Of a stretch of DNA of 21,375 nucleotides, positions 7,229-15,147 are shown one piece after another. How positions within the stretch are numbered: position 1 is the first letter of the stretch; every line of letters begins with the position of its first letter. The stretch comes from Armatimonadota bacterium (lineage in GTDB: Bacteria; Sysuimicrobiota; Sysuimicrobiia; Sysuimicrobiales; Kaftiobacteriaceae), in the NCBI GenBank assembly GCA_020028535.1, contig JAIBHM010000017.1, positions 1-21,375 on the forward strand. Direction: 5' to 3'. The notes beneath the pieces are model-generated. The model was not told the DNA's origin. It did no database searches and saw only the letters and a list, made by a program, of their open reading frames with translations. The translations under genes were made by a program, and so were the position numbers.

Positions 7229-9447
7229 GCCGCGGTCACCTCACGCGCCGTGGGGCCGCCGAGCCGACGGTTGATCCCATACAGCGCCAGGATCACGGCG
7301 ATCATGAAGACCGTGAGCAACGATGCCAGTGCTGCCCCGCGGCCTTGGGAGCCGTATTCGATGTAGGTGAGGATCTGCGTCGTGGCGAGGCTGTGCTGTG
7401 GAGTGATCAGGAAAATGACCTGGCTGACCGCCGTCATAGCCCGCACGAAGGCGAACACCAATCCGGAGAGCAGCGCGGATCGAACGAGCGGCATCACGAT
7501 CCGCCACAGCGTCACCGCGGAGTTGGCGCGTAACATCGTGCTCGCTTCTTCCAGGGAGCGGTCAATCTGGTGGATGGCGGCCACTCCGGAGCGGATGCCG
7601 ACCGGCATGTTGCGAAAGACGAACGCCAGGATGATGATCAGCGACGTGCCGGTGAGCAGCAGCGGGCCCTGGTTGAACGCCAGAATGTAGCCGATGCCCA
7701 TGACGGTGCCCGGCACTGCGAAGGAGAGCATGGAGCCGAACTCCAGCCCGCCGCGTCCGGGGAACTCCACGCGCGTGACCAGATAGGCGATGAGGAAACC
7801 CAGCAGGGTGCTGGGAATCGCCGCGTAGGCCGACAGCTTGGCGCTGGTCCAGAACACCTTCCAGCCGGTGGGCGAGAGATTGCGCAGGTGCTCGAGGGTG
7901 AAGGTGTAGTCAAATCCCCAGAGCTTGGTCACGCTGCCCACAAACACCGATCCATACAATGCGACGATCAGCGCCATCCATGCAAGGAAGACGCCCGAGG
8001 CGGCGTAGTCGAGCGCGGGCGGGAGCGGCCTCGCCTTTGCCCCCGAGGGCTTCCCGGTCACGGTGACGTACGAGCGCCGGCCGACCCAGTATCGCTGCAC
8101 GAGAAAGATCGACAGGGTCATCGCCAGCAGCACGACCCCGTACACCGCGGCTTCGTTCGGGTTGAATCGCCCGATGATGGCAAAGAACACCTCCGTGGCC
8201 AGAAACGGCTTCCCGCCTCCGATGATGATGGGGTTGCCGAAGTCCGCCAGGCTCTCGATGGCGACGAGCAGAAACGCGTTGGCGATCCCGGGCCGTGCCA
8301 GCGGCCAGATGACCGTGCGCAAGACGTGCCACCGCGAGGCCCCCAGCGTCTCGGCCGCCTCCTCCAGCGCCGCGTCCAGCGACTGCACGACGCCTTGCAG
8401 GACGAGGTAGGCGATCGGCGCGTAGGCCAGCACCTGCGCCACCGCGACGCCGAGCGGGCCGAAGAAGATGTTGGTCGAGATGCCGAGCATCTGATACGTG
8501 ACGAACCCGCGCCGCCCGAACAGATAGATCATCGCCAGGCCCAGCACGAACGGCGGCGTGATGATCGGCAGGATGGAGAACGGCCCGAGCAGGCGGCGGG
8601 TGCGAAGGCGCGAGCGCTCCCCAAGCAAGGCGAAGACGAAGCCTAGCGCCGTCGAGATGACGCCGACAACGATGGCCAGCAGCACGCTGTTGCGCAGCGC
8701 GCCGAACCCGAGGTAGAGCGCGGTAAGAACGCCCACCCCCAGCCCCGCATACAGGATCCAGACCCAGCTCTGGCGGAGCCGGCGCGTCACAGCGAGGAAC
8801 AGGACCGCCCCTGCGGCCGCGACGAGACCCGCCTGAACCCCGATCAGCGTTTCGTTCCGCGTGGTGGCCGGGTTGTTCAGCAGGAAGAAGACCGGCGAGC
8901 GCAGCGTCTCGGCGACGACGGCGAGTGTGAACTGGTCCTTTACGATCACGCTCGCCTTGAGGACGGCCCACAGCGGGAACAGAATGAAAATGATCACAAA
9001 AGCCCCAGCCCACAGGACGCTGCTCGCGATGAAGGCGTCCGCCCGCAGCACACCTGCGAGCGCCAGCCCCGTTCCCAGGACTGCCAGGAAGCCGAGCCCC
9101 GCCACAACGGCCGCACCGCTGAACGGCTGACCCGCGCCAAACAGCCTGAGTGCGACCAGGACCGTGCCGAGCGCGCCAAGGCCGAGAGCCACACGCCCGC
9201 GCTGCGCGTTCGTCCATGGCAGACTTGCCGCGACCGCCACGAGGACCGCGGTCGCGAGGATCGCGGGCATGAGCGGTGAGCTCCCCAGAAGCGCCAGACC
9301 AGTCGAGCTCGTAGTGAACGTGAACAGATCGCGACCGGAGCGGGTCCAGGGGAGGAGCAGCGCGCCGAGGAACGTGATCCCTCCCCAGGAGAGCAGCGTC
9401 GTGTTGGGGGCGACCCGAAAGGCCGGAATGGTTAGGATGCGCGCCAT
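7225..9447 (-). CDS. FbpB-type fused double ABC permease with extra N-terminal membrane region
   Basis: Both membrane halves of a Fe/AEP-type importer in one chain, with two EAA loops: E-E-A-A-E-T-L-G-A at about 362-370 and E-E-A-S-T-M-L at about 633-639. These mark two permease modules that contact the ATPase dimer. At 740 residues it is about 180 longer than the other fused permease in this window (558). The extra length is a hydrophobic N-terminal block (residues 1 to ~137, about four membrane segments) ahead of the canonical first helix, and about two more segments at ~200-250 before the first module core (A-L-R-N-S-V-L-L). The ATG at 9447 has no clear Shine-Dalgarno and follows a hairpin; the stop overlaps the ATPase start. 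The family is certain; the role of the extension is unknown. Confidence 0.9.
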   Translation of the reverse strand: MARILTIPAFRVAPNTTLLSWGGITFLGALLLPWTRSGRDLFTFTTSSTGLALLGSSPLMPAILATAVLVAVAASLPWTNAQRGRVALGLGALGTVLVALRLFGAGQPFSGAAVVAGLGFLAVLGTGLALAGVLRADAFIASSVLWAGAFVIIFILFPLWAVLKASVIVKDQFTLAVVAETLRSPVFFLLNNPATTRNETLIGVQAGLVAAAGAVLFLAVTRRLRQSWVWILYAGLGVGVLTALYLGFGALRNSVLLAIVVGVISTALGFVFALLGERSRLRTRRLLGPFSILPIITPPFVLGLAMIYLFGRRGFVTYQMLGISTNIFFGPLGVAVAQVLAYAPIAYLVLQGVVQSLDAALEEAAETLGASRWHVLRTVIWPLARPGIANAFLLVAIESLADFGNPIIIGGGKPFLATEVFFAIIGRFNPNEAAVYGVVLLAMTLSIFLVQRYWVGRRSYVTVTGKPSGAKARPLPPALDYAASGVFLAWMALIVALYGSVFVGSVTKLWGFDYTFTLEHLRNLSPTGWKVFWTSAKLSAYAAIPSTLLGFLIAYLVTRVEFPGRGGLEFGSMLSFAVPGTVMGIGYILAFNQGPLLLTGTSLIIILAFVFRNMPVGIRSGVAAIHQIDRSLEEASTMLRANSAVTLWRIVMPLVRSALLSGLVFAFVRAMTAVSQVIFLITPQHSLATTQILTYIEYGSQGRGAALASLLTVFMIAVILALYGINRRLGGPTAREVTAA

Positions 9448-9466
9448 GGCTTCTGCCGGGACGCCA

Positions 9467-9493
9467 GGAGGCCGGGGGATTGCCCCGGCCTCC
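9467..9493 (-). promoter_or_regulatory. Intercistronic mRNA hairpin after a binding-protein gene
   Basis: A perfect 11-bp GC-rich inverted repeat (9467-9477 with 9483-9493) with a 5-base loop starts 9 bases after the TAA of the binding-protein gene and lies before the permease ATG. No T-run follows. The position matches the hairpins at 286-318 and 21284-21310, so an RNA 3'-end stabiliser or attenuator is the likely role. Confidence 0.72.
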
Positions 9494-9502
9494 CACCGCG
9501 CA

Positions 9503-10528
9503 TTATTTCGGGAGCGGGAAGACCTCTGTCGTCCACTTTTTCACGAGACCGTCCCGCACGGCCGCGCTGCCGTACTTGAGGAAGTCGTACTTGATGACGT
9601 TGAAGTCTTGAAAGCGTGGGGCGATCCTTGGCACGCCGGTCTTGCCGTTGGATGGAATCTGATATGACTGGCCCTCAGAGGCGGCCAGGGCCTGCGCCTC
9701 GGGGGTGAGGGCCCAGTCGATGAACGCGACGGCGTTGGCGCGATTTTGGGTTGCCTTGACCAGGCTGAGCCCACCGATCTCGTAGCCGGTGCCGTCCCGT
9801 GGTGCACCGTACGTGATCGGGAAGCCCTTCAGTACCTGGTCCACTGCGTCGTGAACGAAGGTGATGCCGACGGCGACCTCTCCCCGGCCTGCCAGCTGTC
9901 CGGGACCGGCCCCGCTGCGCGAGTACTCTGCGACGTTCTTGTGGATCGCTTTCAACAGGTCGAACGCCGTCTTCTCACCATAGACCTGCACCAGAGTGGC
10001 GACCAAGGTGTACCCGGTGCCCGACGTGTTGGGATTCGGGTAGGCCACGAGACCCTTGTAGCGCGGATCCGCCAGGTCTCTCCATGTGCGTGGGACCGGA
10101 AGGTTCTTCTCATTCAGCAGGCGCTCGTTGACAGCCCACCCGAGGATGCCCGCGTAGAGGGGGATGTACTTGCCGGCCACGGCGTCGCGGAACTCGGCGC
10201 GGAGATCGGTCCACGCCCTCGGCCGTAAGAACTCGGTCAGGCCTTCCTCATTGGCGACAATGTGCGGGTCCCCGGTGCCGCCGAACCACACATCAAAGGA
10301 AGGATTCTGCCGTTCGGCGCGCAGGCGTGCCAGCGCCTCACCGGAGCTGAGGCGCACGAAATCCACCTGGAGACCCGTGGCCTTGGGGAATTCCGCCTTG
10401 ACCGCGTCACACCAGGCCGGGTTCGGACTGCACAGGACCGTTACTTTGCCCGCTGGCGCTGCCGAAGCCACACCGAACGACATCATGGCCAGTGCCAGCA
10501 GTATTCCTACGACTCTCCTCACTCGCAT
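9503..10528 (-). CDS. FbpA/AfuA-type periplasmic binding protein (Fe/phosphonate/sugar-phosphate family)
   Basis: Periplasmic receptor for the importer at 9447-6167, 341 residues from the chosen ATG. Signal peptide: R-V-R-R, a hydrophobic core, and a likely cut after A-S-A (about residue 23), with no lipobox Cys. The mature domain shows family features: F-D-V-W-F-G-G-T (a type-2 fold edge), Y-P-N-P-N-T-S-G-T-G-Y and G-x-V-A-V-G-I. There is no adjacent Tyr-Tyr pair anywhere, the hallmark of iron-binding FbpA, so an anionic organic ligand such as a phosphorylated sugar is at least as likely as iron. The ATG at 10528 follows AAGGGGAGGGG; the longer open reading upstream lacks a signal peptide and runs into the neighbouring gene. 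A hairpin follows the stop. Confidence 0.88.
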   Translation of the reverse strand: MRVRRVVGILLALAMMSFGVASAAPAGKVTVLCSPNPAWCDAVKAEFPKATGLQVDFVRLSSGEALARLRAERQNPSFDVWFGGTGDPHIVANEEGLTEFLRPRAWTDLRAEFRDAVAGKYIPLYAGILGWAVNERLLNEKNLPVPRTWRDLADPRYKGLVAYPNPNTSGTGYTLVATLVQVYGEKTAFDLLKAIHKNVAEYSRSGAGPGQLAGRGEVAVGITFVHDAVDQVLKGFPITYGAPRDGTGYEIGGLSLVKATQNRANAVAFIDWALTPEAQALAASEGQSYQIPSNGKTGVPRIAPRFQDFNVIKYDFLKYGSAAVRDGLVKKWTTEVFPLPK

Positions 10529-10554
10529 CCCCTCCCCTTGGATTACTGCAGCTC

Positions 10555-11364
10555 TTATGATCCCTTCACCAGCGGACGAAGATAGCTGACCGCCTGCCGC
10601 GCCGCGCTGACTGGGTCCGGACGCGGGAGAATCTCCGCCGAGAGATAACCGTCGTAGCCCACTTCCCGCAGCGTGCGGACGATGGATGAAAAATCCAGAT
10701 GTCCCCAACCTGGGGCCCACCGATTGCTGTCGGCGGCATGGATGTGGCGTAGGCGCCCGCCCGCTAGGCGCAGTGCCGCCTCCAGCGACATCTCCTCGAT
10801 GTTCATGTGGAATGTATCCGCGAGCAGGCCGAGTGCGGACGAGCCATGCCGCCGGATCACCGTGAGAACGTCGTCGATGGTCCCGAGATAATCGGTTTCA
10901 TAGCGATTGATCGGCTCCAACACGACCGGCACCCGCTCTCGCTCGGCGACCGGCAGAATGCGGCGCAGCGCGCCATCCAGCCGGGCGTCGGTGGCGGCAC
11001 GATCGCCGCGGATCCGACCCCGCAGGAGGCCTATGATCACCATCGATCCAAATTGCGCCGCCAGTTGGATGTGTGACTCCATTCGTTCGATGGCCCGCGC
11101 TCTGATGCCTTCGTCATCATGCGTAAGGCTCAAACCGTCTTTGAGATACGCTTGACCCGTGCCGATCGCCGGAACCTGTAGTCGCGCATCGCGAAGCGCA
11201 TGCGCGACGGCTTTTGCATCTACGTCCCCCGGATCCCGCACGGCCAGTTCGACCCCGTCATACCCCAGCTCAGCAGCCATCCGGATGCCGTCCTGCCATG
11301 ATCCACGTACTGCCACGGCATCGAAGGTGGTGTCGTCGATAGAAACAACAAGGCTCAACTTCAT
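10555..11364 (-). CDS. iolO: 5-keto-L-gluconate epimerase-like TIM barrel (IolO-like)
   Basis: A xylose-isomerase-like TIM-barrel epimerase of 269 residues. From memory it closely matches the Thermotoga maritima IolO type (TM0416, 5-keto-L-gluconate epimerase, producing D-tagaturonate): M-K-L-S-L-V start, V-E-L-A-V-R-D-P, A-I-G-T-G-Q-A-Y-L-x-D-G-L-S-L-T-H, E-P-I-N-R-Y-E-T-D and L-A-D-T-F-H-M-N-I-E-E. The likely metal and catalytic residues are Glu150, Asp183, His186, His209 and Glu244. It lies directly downstream of the IolN-like hydrolase, whose product would be its substrate. The start codon has no clear Shine-Dalgarno and is preceded 9 bases upstream by a 27-base perfect palindrome, which may control its translation. 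The assignment rests on remembered family motifs, not a search. Confidence 0.8.
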   Translation of the reverse strand: MKLSLVVSIDDTTFDAVAVRGSWQDGIRMAAELGYDGVELAVRDPGDVDAKAVAHALRDARLQVPAIGTGQAYLKDGLSLTHDDEGIRARAIERMESHIQLAAQFGSMVIIGLLRGRIRGDRAATDARLDGALRRILPVAERERVPVVLEPINRYETDYLGTIDDVLTVIRRHGSSALGLLADTFHMNIEEMSLEAALRLAGGRLRHIHAADSNRWAPGWGHLDFSSIVRTLREVGYDGYLSAEILPRPDPVSAARQAVSYLRPLVKGS

Positions 11365-11373
11365 ACCAGAACC

Positions 11374-11400
11374 ATCGCTCGACGCCGGGCGTCGAGCGAT
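11374..11400 (-). promoter_or_regulatory. 27-base perfect palindrome between iolN-like and iolO-like genes
   Basis: A 13-bp perfect inverted repeat around a single central base (11374-11386 with 11388-11400). It lies 4 bases after the stop of the IolN-like gene and 9 bases before the ATG of the IolO-like gene. As RNA it would form a stem of 12 bp with a 3-base loop. As DNA it could be a repressor operator. No T-run follows it, so it is not a typical terminator. Confidence 0.75.
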
Positions 11401-11404
11401 AACA

Positions 11405-12373
11405 TCATGGCGGCCACCCCAACGAGTAGATGCTCTTTCCGCCCTTGGCCGGGCCTTTCAGAATCACCTCGAGCTCCTCCCGATCGCGCTCCGTGACCAG
11501 GTCTATCGGGGGCAGCTGCCCCGGCGGGAACACTTTGAGGATGTCGGTGACGAGCCTTTCCATGTAGTCGAGCAACGCTTCGACCCCGTCCAGGGCTTTC
11601 TCGGAGCTGGCGAGCGACGGCTTGCCGACGACACCCTCAATGTAGGCCTTCACCTCGATCGGTCCGGCGCCGATGTGGCCGTACCAATTGATCGGCCGCC
11701 GGAGCAGGTTGCCCGCCTTGTCGACGTGTCCTTCCGGAAGGAAACCGAAGGGGGTGTTGTCCACCGCCCACTCCTGCTTCATCAACTCAGGGAAGAGGGC
11801 GAGACACCATGAGGTCTCCGCCTCGTCGGCGTGGATGAACGGCGTCTCATACGGCCCGCCCTGGCTCTTGAGCTTGAAATGGTCGGGCACCGCATGGTAC
11901 CAGTTCAGGTTCACGACGAGCGCCGGCACGCGGTATCGCTTTCCGAACTGATGGATGGCCGTCGGGATGACGTACTCCTGGCCGTGACCGTTCAGGAGGA
12001 TCTGCTTTCGGAAGCCCATGTTCCAAAATCCGGCGATCATCGCGCGGAGGAACCCGGTGAAGACCTCCTCCGGGATCACGACAGTGCCCGGCATGCCGAG
12101 ATGGTGGTAGGGATGGGATCCCCACCACAGCGGCTCCGAGACGGTGCATCCGGTGCGTTCCGCCACCGCTTCGGCCATGCGGGTAACGAGAAAGATGTCC
12201 TCGCCGATCGGCGCGTTCGGCCCGTGCGCTTCGGTCGCTCCAAGCGGTACGATCAGCACATCGTTCTTTTTGAGACGCTCCTCTATGTCGCGCATCGTCA
12301 TCGTCTGCACGTAGATGCCGGTGCGCTTGTCCATGTGCCCGCCTTTGGGGGGCAGGTCCCAGTTGCCAGGCAT
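11405..12373 (-). CDS. iolN: Creatininase-fold diketo-inositol (3-dehydro-scyllo-inosose) hydrolase, IolN-like
   Basis: Metal-dependent amidohydrolase-fold enzyme of the creatininase family, 322 residues. The ligand motifs are T-E-A-H-G-P at 47-52 (Glu48, His50), E-D-I-F at 58-61 (Asp59), N-G-H-G-Q-E at 128-133 (His130) and H-A-D-E-A-E-T-S at 181-188. The G-S-H-P-Y-H-H-L-G-M-P-G-T stretch, the W-D-L-P-P-K-G-G-H start and the F-L-P-E-G-H-V-D-K-A-G-N-L segment match the branch that cleaves a diketo-inositol ring to 5-keto-L-gluconate (IolN), not creatinine. The adjacent IolO-like gene supports this. I chose the ATG at 12373 over the GTG at 12376 because AAGGAGG is spaced 6 bases from it. A perfect palindrome follows the stop by 4 bases. 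Creatininase family is certain; the specific reaction is strongly suggested. Confidence 0.85.
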   Translation of the reverse strand: MPGNWDLPPKGGHMDKRTGIYVQTMTMRDIEERLKKNDVLIVPLGATEAHGPNAPIGEDIFLVTRMAEAVAERTGCTVSEPLWWGSHPYHHLGMPGTVVIPEEVFTGFLRAMIAGFWNMGFRKQILLNGHGQEYVIPTAIHQFGKRYRVPALVVNLNWYHAVPDHFKLKSQGGPYETPFIHADEAETSWCLALFPELMKQEWAVDNTPFGFLPEGHVDKAGNLLRRPINWYGHIGAGPIEVKAYIEGVVGKPSLASSEKALDGVEALLDYMERLVTDILKVFPPGQLPPIDLVTERDREELEVILKGPAKGGKSIYSLGWPP

Positions 12374-12379
12374 CACAGT

Positions 12380-12386
12380 CCTCCTT
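12380..12386 (-). promoter_or_regulatory. Ribosome binding site of the IolN-like gene
   Basis: AAGGAGG on the minus strand, 6 bases before the ATG at 12371-12373. It would be only 3 bases from the GTG at 12376, so the ATG is preferred. Confidence 0.65.
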
Positions 12387-12389
12387 CGC

Positions 12390-13442
12390 TCACGTCTCCG
12401 TGAGCAGATGAATGCGGTCCCGCGGGATTTCTAAGAACACCTCGCCGGTCATCAGGGCTTCGCCCGGCGACGGGACGTCCACGATCCAATGTCGCCCGGC
12501 CGCATCTACCCAGTACCGCGCGAGGGTCCCCAGGAAGCTTGCCGCCGTAACGTATCCACGGAGCACGTTGGCCACCCCCTCGGGCGGCCGGGCATGCAGT
12601 CGGATGGCCTCCGGGCGCAAGACCACGGTAACGCGGCGGCCGGGAAGGGCCCCATCGGGCACGGTGAGGCTCACGCCCTCCATGCGTACCTGGCCGGGGG
12701 CGCTTACCTCGCCCTCGAGGAAGTTGGCGAGTCCGACGAAGTCCGCGACGAACCGGTTGACCGGGTGGTGATAAATCTGAAGCGGCGTGCCCAGCTGGAG
12801 GATGCGGCCTCGGTTCATGACCGCGATGCGGTCGGAGATCGCAAGGGCCTCCTCCTGATCGTGCGTGACATACAGCGTGGTCTTGCCCAGCTGCTGCTGG
12901 AGTTGCCTGATCTCGGAGCGCACGCGGATGCGCAGCTTCGCGTCGAGGTTGCTGAGGGGCTCATCCAGCAGCAGCACTTCCGGCTCCACCACGAGCGCGC
13001 GCGCCAGCGCGACGCGCTGCTGCTGACCGCCGGAGAGATGATGCGGGAATTTCCGCTGTTGTCCGGCCAGGCCGACGAGTTCCATCACCTGGCCGACGCG
13101 GCGGGTGGCTTCGTCCGCGCTCACGCGACGGAGACGCAGCCCGTAGCCGACATTCTCGCCGACGGTCATGTGTGGGAAGAGCGCATACTCCTGGAAGACC
13201 ATCGCGGTGTTGCGGCGATGCGCCGGGATATCCGTCACCCGGATGCCGCGCAGGAAGATATCGCCCTGGTCCGGGTGGTGAAATCCTGCGACCATCCGGA
13301 GCAGCGTTGTCTTCCCGCAGCCCGAGGGACCGAGCAGGGTCGTGAAGCTGCCCTCCTCCACGTCGAGCGAAACTCCGTCCACGGCCACAGTGGGGCCGAA
13401 TCGCTTCGTGATGCCCTGCACACTCACGTGCGCGCGATTCAT
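12390..13442 (-). CDS. ABC transporter ATPase, FbpC/PotA-like (second copy)
   Basis: Energy-coupling subunit for the importer encoded from 16176 to 12390. It has 350 residues with Walker A at 38-45, signature L-S-G-G-Q at 136-140, Walker B V-L-L-L-D-E at 156-161, D-loop S-N-L-D-A and switch His194, then a TOBE-like C-terminal domain. It shares long stretches with the ATPase at 6167-7228 (for example the G-G-Q-Q-Q-R-V-A-L-A-R-A-L block), but the C-terminal domains differ. The pair are therefore related cassettes, not a recent duplication. It begins 6 bases after the permease stop and ends 16 bases before the IolN-like gene. Confidence 0.93.
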   Translation of the reverse strand: MNRAHVSVQGITKRFGPTVAVDGVSLDVEEGSFTTLLGPSGCGKTTLLRMVAGFHHPDQGDIFLRGIRVTDIPAHRRNTAMVFQEYALFPHMTVGENVGYGLRLRRVSADEATRRVGQVMELVGLAGQQRKFPHHLSGGQQQRVALARALVVEPEVLLLDEPLSNLDAKLRIRVRSEIRQLQQQLGKTTLYVTHDQEEALAISDRIAVMNRGRILQLGTPLQIYHHPVNRFVADFVGLANFLEGEVSAPGQVRMEGVSLTVPDGALPGRRVTVVLRPEAIRLHARPPEGVANVLRGYVTAASFLGTLARYWVDAAGRHWIVDVPSPGEALMTGEVFLEIPRDRIHLLTET

Positions 13443-13448
13443 TGGGAT

Positions 13449-15125
13449 CTAGCCCATCCCCGGGGAGCGCACGGTGCGACCCACCGCGATCCACGTCACG
13501 CCGATCGACGCGAACGTCAGCAGCAAGAGCATCGTCGTCAACGCCGCCCCCGCGCCCCAGATGTTGTTCTGGATCATGTTCAGGATCACGAACGTGGCGA
13601 CGACCTGTCCGGGGGCGATGAGAAAGATCACGATGCTGACGTTGGTCACCGCCCGGATGAACGAGACGGCGAACGCCTCGACCAGGGCGCGCACTAATAA
13701 AGGAAGGTACACGTCGCGCAGGACCTGTAACCCCGTGGCTCCCAGGTTCACCGCGGCCTCTTCGATGCTCCGTTCGATCTGCTTGAGCCGCGCGGAAGCC
13801 GCCTGGTAACCCATCGGCAGGTGCCAGAAGGCCAGGGCGGCGGCCAGCACCCAGACGGTGCCGCCGATCGGCGTGGCGTTGAACGCAAGCACGTACCCGA
13901 CCCCAACGAACACGCCCGGGAGCGCGCCGGGAAGAACCGCCAGGAAATCCAGCACGCCCCGGAACGGAAGATGGCGGGAGGTGAGGAACGCGACGACGAC
14001 GCTCACCGTCCCGGTGATCACGCCGGCCAGCGCGCCGATTTTCACGCTGCTCCAGAGCGAGGCGATCCTGTCGGCGGCGAGCCTCCAGTGTTCCAGGGTC
14101 AGCGACCAGTCGCGCCCCCACACCGCGGTAAACGCGCCGGCAATGACGCCGAAGTAGACCAGGAGCACCAGCAGGCTGACCAGACTACATATCGCGACCG
14201 CGCCCCATTTCAGGACCGGGGGTGTCGACGGCCGTTCGATCCGCGACCCGCGCCCGGTGACCACCGTGTACACGCGGCGGCTGACCCAATAGCGCTCCAG
14301 AAAGAACAACGCGACGGTGGGGATCAAGAGCATTGCGACCACCAGCGCGGCGCCTTTGAGATCGCCCATCCCTTCCATGCGAAACCAGGCTTCGGTCGCC
14401 AGCAGCGGAAAGCCGCCCGCGATAATGACGGCGTTGCCGAAGTCGGCCAGCACCGAGATGGCCACCACCAGCATCGCGCCGGCGATCCCCGGACGGGCGA
14501 GCGCCAGCGAGATGGACCGCAGCACGGTCCATTCATCGGCGCCCAGGTTTCGGGCCGCGTGCTCGAGGCTGGGGTTCACAGCGTCCAGCACGCCGGCAAT
14601 GATCAGCATGGCCAGCGGGAAGAACGCGATCGTCTGCACGAGCCAGAGTCCATGCCACCCGAAGATGTTCGCCTGCAACCCCAGCAGCGATCTGGTGATG
14701 AGGCCCTGGCGGCCGAACATCAGAATGTACGCAAACGCGACCATGAACGGCGGCGCAAACAGGGGCAGCATGGCCAGCCCACGGAACATGCGGCGGCCCG
14801 GTAGGTCCGGACGTGTTGTGGCAAACGCGAAGACCAGTCCGACGACCGTTGCGCTGATCGTGGACAGGACCATCATCATCAGGCTGTTGCGCGCGGCCTG
14901 GATCCAGCGCAGGCTCTCCGGAATGGCGAGGTAGTCCCGCAGCGAGGGATACACCAGCACGCGAAACGCGGGGTAGAGCACGAATAGACCTAATGCCGCC
15001 GCTGTCCCGAGGAAGGTCAGCAGCAGCCCGGGATCCGCAGTCTGACGGCGGATCTCTCCCCAGCGGGCAACGGCCATCGGCATCACCACCACGCGGTGGC
15101 CCGACTCCAGCAACGGCCGGGCCAC
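13449..15125 (-). CDS. FbpB-type fused double ABC permease
   Basis: Membrane subunit of the importer, 558 residues, about 12 membrane segments and two EAA loops: E-H-A-A-R-N-L-G-A-D-E-W at 188-199 and E-E-A-A-V-N-L-G-A-T-G at 455-465. This is the normal size for the fused FbpB class and serves as the comparison for the 740-residue version at 7225-9447. The GTG at 15125 follows GAAGG; ATG codons about 15 residues further in are possible alternatives because the first membrane segment starts only at about residue 33. It lies between its binding-protein gene (22-base gap, no hairpin here) and the ATPase. Confidence 0.9.
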   Translation of the reverse strand: MARPLLESGHRVVVMPMAVARWGEIRRQTADPGLLLTFLGTAAALGLFVLYPAFRVLVYPSLRDYLAIPESLRWIQAARNSLMMMVLSTISATVVGLVFAFATTRPDLPGRRMFRGLAMLPLFAPPFMVAFAYILMFGRQGLITRSLLGLQANIFGWHGLWLVQTIAFFPLAMLIIAGVLDAVNPSLEHAARNLGADEWTVLRSISLALARPGIAGAMLVVAISVLADFGNAVIIAGGFPLLATEAWFRMEGMGDLKGAALVVAMLLIPTVALFFLERYWVSRRVYTVVTGRGSRIERPSTPPVLKWGAVAICSLVSLLVLLVYFGVIAGAFTAVWGRDWSLTLEHWRLAADRIASLWSSVKIGALAGVITGTVSVVVAFLTSRHLPFRGVLDFLAVLPGALPGVFVGVGYVLAFNATPIGGTVWVLAAALAFWHLPMGYQAASARLKQIERSIEEAAVNLGATGLQVLRDVYLPLLVRALVEAFAVSFIRAVTNVSIVIFLIAPGQVVATFVILNMIQNNIWGAGAALTTMLLLLTFASIGVTWIAVGRTVRSPGMG

Positions 15126-15147
15126 CGCACCTTCAACTGCGCCTGCC

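Noticed and set aside
11405..12373. Creatinine amidohydrolase acting in creatinine breakdown
   Set aside because: The fold is creatininase, but the family-specific stretches and the IolO-like neighbour fit inositol-ring hydrolysis; no creatinase or sarcosine genes are present.
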